A stretch of DNA of 9,105 nt from Clostridiales bacterium (GTDB lineage: Bacteria > Bacillota > Clostridia > Oscillospirales > Oscillospiraceae). Shown one piece after another: positions 7,324-9,105 of the stretch; position 1 is the stretch's first letter, and each line of letters begins with the position of its first letter. Made by a program: the position numbers and the translations under genes. A model generated the notes under the pieces. The model did no database searches and was not told the origin of the DNA. It saw only the letters and a program-made list of their open reading frames with translations. Location of the stretch: contig JAJQAS010000122.1 in assembly GCA_021203685.1 (NCBI GenBank), positions 1 to 9,105 of the forward strand, given 5' to 3'.

Positions 7324-7815
7324 ATGAGCAAAATTTTCGGGGAATTGCTGATGCTGATTGAAAACGACTACCGCGGCACGGCCGCTACGTTGGCATACAA
7401 TGGCAAGCCATTTTCTGTGCCGGAGAATCTTTACATCATCGGTATGATGAACACGGCGGACCGAAGTCTTGCCATGATCGACTATGCTCTGCGCCGCCGG
7501 TTCAGCTTTTTTGAGATGCAACCTGGCTTTGATTCAGAGGGGTTTGTTCAGTACCAAACCAAACTGAACAATGAGACGTTTGATCGGCTTATTGAAACCG
7601 TCAAAGAGCTGAACAGAGAGATTGCAAATGACCGGTCGCTGGGAAAGGGGTTCTGCATCGGACACAGTTATTTCAGCAACTGGAGGGAGTGTACGGACGA
7701 AAAGATGCAGACCGTCGTGGACTTCGACATCATCCCGATGCTGGAGGAATACTGGTTTGACGATGCTGCCAGATTGCAGCGATGGAGCAATCTTCTGCAT
7801 GGAGTATTTCAATGA
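7324..7815 (+). CDS. 3' fragment of mcrB (AAA+ domain after Walker B)
   Basis: If translation restarted after the amber codon, the first in-frame ATG is 7324, giving 163 residues that begin MSKIFGELL. That start falls just after the DEINRGN motif, so the product lacks Walker A and Walker B but keeps MNTADRS, RRRF and the C-terminal helical part ending LLHGVF. I see no Shine-Dalgarno site before 7324, so independent expression is unlikely. This is best read as the remainder of mcrB. Confidence 0.5.
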   Translation: MSKIFGELLMLIENDYRGTAATLAYNGKPFSVPENLYIIGMMNTADRSLAMIDYALRRRFSFFEMQPGFDSEGFVQYQTKLNNETFDRLIETVKELNREIANDRSLGKGFCIGHSYFSNWRECTDEKMQTVVDFDIIPMLEEYWFDDAARLQRWSNLLHGVFQ

Positions 7816-8867
7816 GGCAGAATAAGCACATCCTGATCAAGAACATCTATTATATGCTGTCCTATGCGTTCCAGATTTTACGCCAATCGAACTTTGAGGA
7901 TGTCGCCGCCGAAGAATTTGACAATGTGCAAAATCTGTTTGCCGCGATTCTGGGAAAGGGCATTGGCCAGCAGCTAAAGCAGGGGCTGTACCGGGAATAT
8001 CGGAGCAAACAGGAAGATCTTCCCACCATGCGCGGCAAAATCAACGTGTCTGGGACTATCAAGAACCAAATCGCCCGCAGACAAGTCCTGACCTGTGAGT
8101 ACGATGAGCTGTCAGAGAACAATCTCCTGAACCAGATTTTGAAAACAACAGCCCTGATTTTGCTGAAGAGCGGAGAAGTCGATACGGAATACAAGGATAT
8201 CCTGAAAAAGGAGATGCTCTATTTCTCGGAGATTGATGTGACAGAGCCGTCCCTGATCCCGTGGGAGTCGATTCGATTCCACCGGAACAATCAGACTTAT
8301 CAGATGCTTATCAGTATCTGCCAGCTGATTTTACAGGGGATGCTGCTGACAAAGGAACGAGGAGAAAATAGGCTGGCGTCTTTCGTGGACGAGCAGCGCA
8401 TGTGTCGGCTCTATGAAAAATTCATCCTCGAATATTACAGGAAGGAATTCCCGCAGCTGCACGTCTCCGCCTCACAAATCGCGTGGGCCTTGGACGATGG
8501 AAACGGCGCGAGGCTGCCCGTCATGCAGAGCGACATCACGCTCTCCCGCGGGAATACAGTGCTGATCATCGACGCCAAATATTATCAGCAAACCATGCAG
8601 ACGCGGTGGGAGACGCAAACCCTTCGTTCTGCCAACTTATATCAGATTTTTACTTATGTCAAAAACAAGGACGCCGCTTTGTCAGGTACGCCTCACACCG
8701 TTTCGGGGATGCTGCTGTACGCCCAGACCGACGAGGCGATTCAACCGGACAACAGCTATCAAATGAGCGGAAACCGAATCGACGTGAAAACGCTGAATTT
8801 GAATGGCCCGTTCCCCGAAATTTCAGCGCAGCTTGATAGTATTGCAAAAGAATTTTTTGGCATTTAG
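7812..8867 (+). CDS. mcrC: McrC-like nuclease subunit of Type IV restriction system
   Basis: McrC is the nuclease partner that stimulates McrB GTPase activity and cuts the modified DNA. The 351-residue protein starts MRQNKHILIKNIYYMLSYAF. It has the conserved MRGKI segment (73-77), the YEKFILEYY helix (201-209) and a PD-(D/E)XK active site with D241 (MQSDITL) and D254-A-K256 (IIDAKYY). NLYQIFTYVK (275-284) follows, as is typical of McrC. I chose the ATG at 7812 because it overlaps the mcrB TGA in an ATGA junction and has GGAG (7801-7804) seven bases upstream. Such overlap normally couples McrC synthesis to McrB translation, so the mcrB amber may also lower McrC output. The gene ends in TAG, and an in-frame TGA stands at 8886-8888, six codons further on. 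No catalytic residue is missing. Confidence 0.92.
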   Translation: MRQNKHILIKNIYYMLSYAFQILRQSNFEDVAAEEFDNVQNLFAAILGKGIGQQLKQGLYREYRSKQEDLPTMRGKINVSGTIKNQIARRQVLTCEYDELSENNLLNQILKTTALILLKSGEVDTEYKDILKKEMLYFSEIDVTEPSLIPWESIRFHRNNQTYQMLISICQLILQGMLLTKERGENRLASFVDEQRMCRLYEKFILEYYRKEFPQLHVSASQIAWALDDGNGARLPVMQSDITLSRGNTVLIIDAKYYQQTMQTRWETQTLRSANLYQIFTYVKNKDAALSGTPHTVSGMLLYAQTDEAIQPDNSYQMSGNRIDVKTLNLNGPFPEISAQLDSIAKEFFGI

Positions 8868-8936
8868 AACGAATTGAATTTGAACTGAGTTAACACTGTA
8901 CCTGTTTTAATCTGTCTGTCAGCCCAACTTCCACTA

Positions 8937-8979
8937 AGTCAATCGCGGGACAGCCTGTAGAAAGACTGTCCCACTGACT
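8937..8979 (+). terminator. Hairpin downstream of mcrC, possible operon terminator
   Basis: GGGACAG (8947-8953) pairs with CTGTCCC (8966-8972) across a 12-base loop. An outer AGTCA (8937-8941) pairs with TGACT (8975-8979) across a small unequal internal loop. The nearest T run (8994-8998) starts 15 bases after the stem, so it is not a textbook intrinsic terminator. A role in 3'-end formation or mRNA protection is plausible. It lies about 70 bases after the mcrC stop, with no gene in between. Confidence 0.5.
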
Positions 8980-9072
8980 ATTATCGAACAAAATTTTTAT
9001 CTTTATATATTCCAATGCAATATGTACATAGAATAAACTATAAGCAAATTGTTTTGAATTTTATTACTTTTT

Positions 9073-9091
9073 CGGCTTTTTCGCCGTTTTT
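9073..9091 (+). terminator. Weak terminator-like hairpin with T run
   Basis: CGGC (9073-9076) and GCCG (9083-9086) flank a six-base loop and are followed directly by five T. The stem is only four pairs, but it is all GC and the T tract is correctly placed for termination on the + strand. It could be a second terminator for the locus. Confidence 0.3.
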
Positions 9092-9105
9092 CAAAAATTG
9101 AATTG

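Larger units (their letters stand above)
6187..7815 (+). pseudogene. mcrB: McrB-like AAA+ GTPase of Type IV restriction system, interrupted by in-frame TAG
   Basis: McrB recognises modified DNA through its N-terminal domain and forms a GTP-driven AAA+ ring that powers cleavage by McrC. The frame runs 542 codons, longer than the 459 of E. coli McrB. Roughly codons 1-235 form an N-terminal region that I recognise only as the type found on Firmicute McrB-like proteins. The AAA+ domain follows: Walker A GAPGVGKT (codons 295-302), YEDFVMGYKP, Walker B FFFIIDEINRGN (368-379), the McrB signature MNTADRS (421-427) and RRRF. Codon 363 is TAG (7273-7275). No frameshift is present, and both sides align with one continuous McrB. 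A single change from AAG, GAG or CAG would explain it. AAGGAGA (6174-6180) supports the ATG. GC content rises from about 40% to about 60% near 7065. Most likely a recent nonsense pseudogene; readthrough, suppression or a sequencing error are alternatives. Confidence 0.85.
8868..9105. other. AT-rich non-coding 3' flank
   Basis: Apart from the two hairpins I see no coding sequence with codon bias or an RBS, no tRNA and no recognisable insertion sequence end on either strand. The sharp fall in GC content after mcrC marks the edge of the gene cluster. Confidence 0.6.

Noticed and set aside
1..8946. Near-identical AA(C/G)TCAATCGC at 1-11 and 8936-8946 as possible attachment-site repeats flanking the locus
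   Set aside because: Ten of eleven matching bases between two flanks of this size is roughly expected by chance, there is no integrase or transposase in the window, and the left copy is at the window edge.
1..9105. CRISPR array, tRNA, rRNA, insertion sequence or phage genes
   Set aside because: No regularly spaced repeats, cloverleaf, terminal inverted repeats or transposase/integrase motifs were seen on either strand.

Overview
The window is a compact restriction and defence locus with every real gene on the + strand. In order it holds a three-gene Type I restriction-modification system (hsdR, hsdS, hsdM), a small nitroreductase-family flavoprotein, and a two-gene McrBC-like Type IV (modification-dependent) system whose mcrB is split by one in-frame amber codon. 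Shine-Dalgarno sites are strong (AGGAGG, GGGAGG, AAGGAGA). The conserved gene parts are GC-rich (about 60% where I counted), while the specificity domains and flanks are AT-rich. Together with the protein style this suggests a Firmicute of the Clostridia, probably a gut Oscillospiraceae- or Lachnospiraceae-type organism. The taxon is an inference from sequence style, not an identification.

Layout: 1-168 is an AT-rich leader with a candidate promoter and a perfect 13-bp inverted repeat. hsdR (169-2913) is the ATP-dependent motor/nuclease subunit of EcoEI-like (Type IB-like) architecture. hsdS (2915-4045) has two AT-rich target-recognition domains separated by GC-rich helical spacers that share a 17-bp direct repeat. 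hsdM (4045-5535) overlaps the hsdS stop codon by one base. The nitroreductase (5551-6132) starts 15 bases after hsdM with its own strong RBS. mcrB (6187-7815) is a full-length McrB-type AAA+ GTPase frame except for TAG at 7273-7275, between the Walker A and Walker B motifs. mcrC (7812-8867) overlaps mcrB by four bases and carries an intact PD-(D/E)XK nuclease motif. 8868-9105 is AT-rich and non-coding, with one clear hairpin and one weak terminator-like hairpin.

How it should work: HsdM2-HsdS would methylate adenines in a bipartite target set by the two TRDs, and HsdR would translocate and cut unmodified DNA. McrB/McrC would instead cut DNA carrying foreign modifications, so the pair covers both unmodified and wrongly modified invaders. 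As read, the McrB arm is probably dead, or works only if the amber codon is suppressed. I found no wholly new system. The points most worth following are the amber in mcrB, the nitroreductase placed between two restriction systems, and the mosaic composition of hsdS and mcrB, which points to domain exchange.
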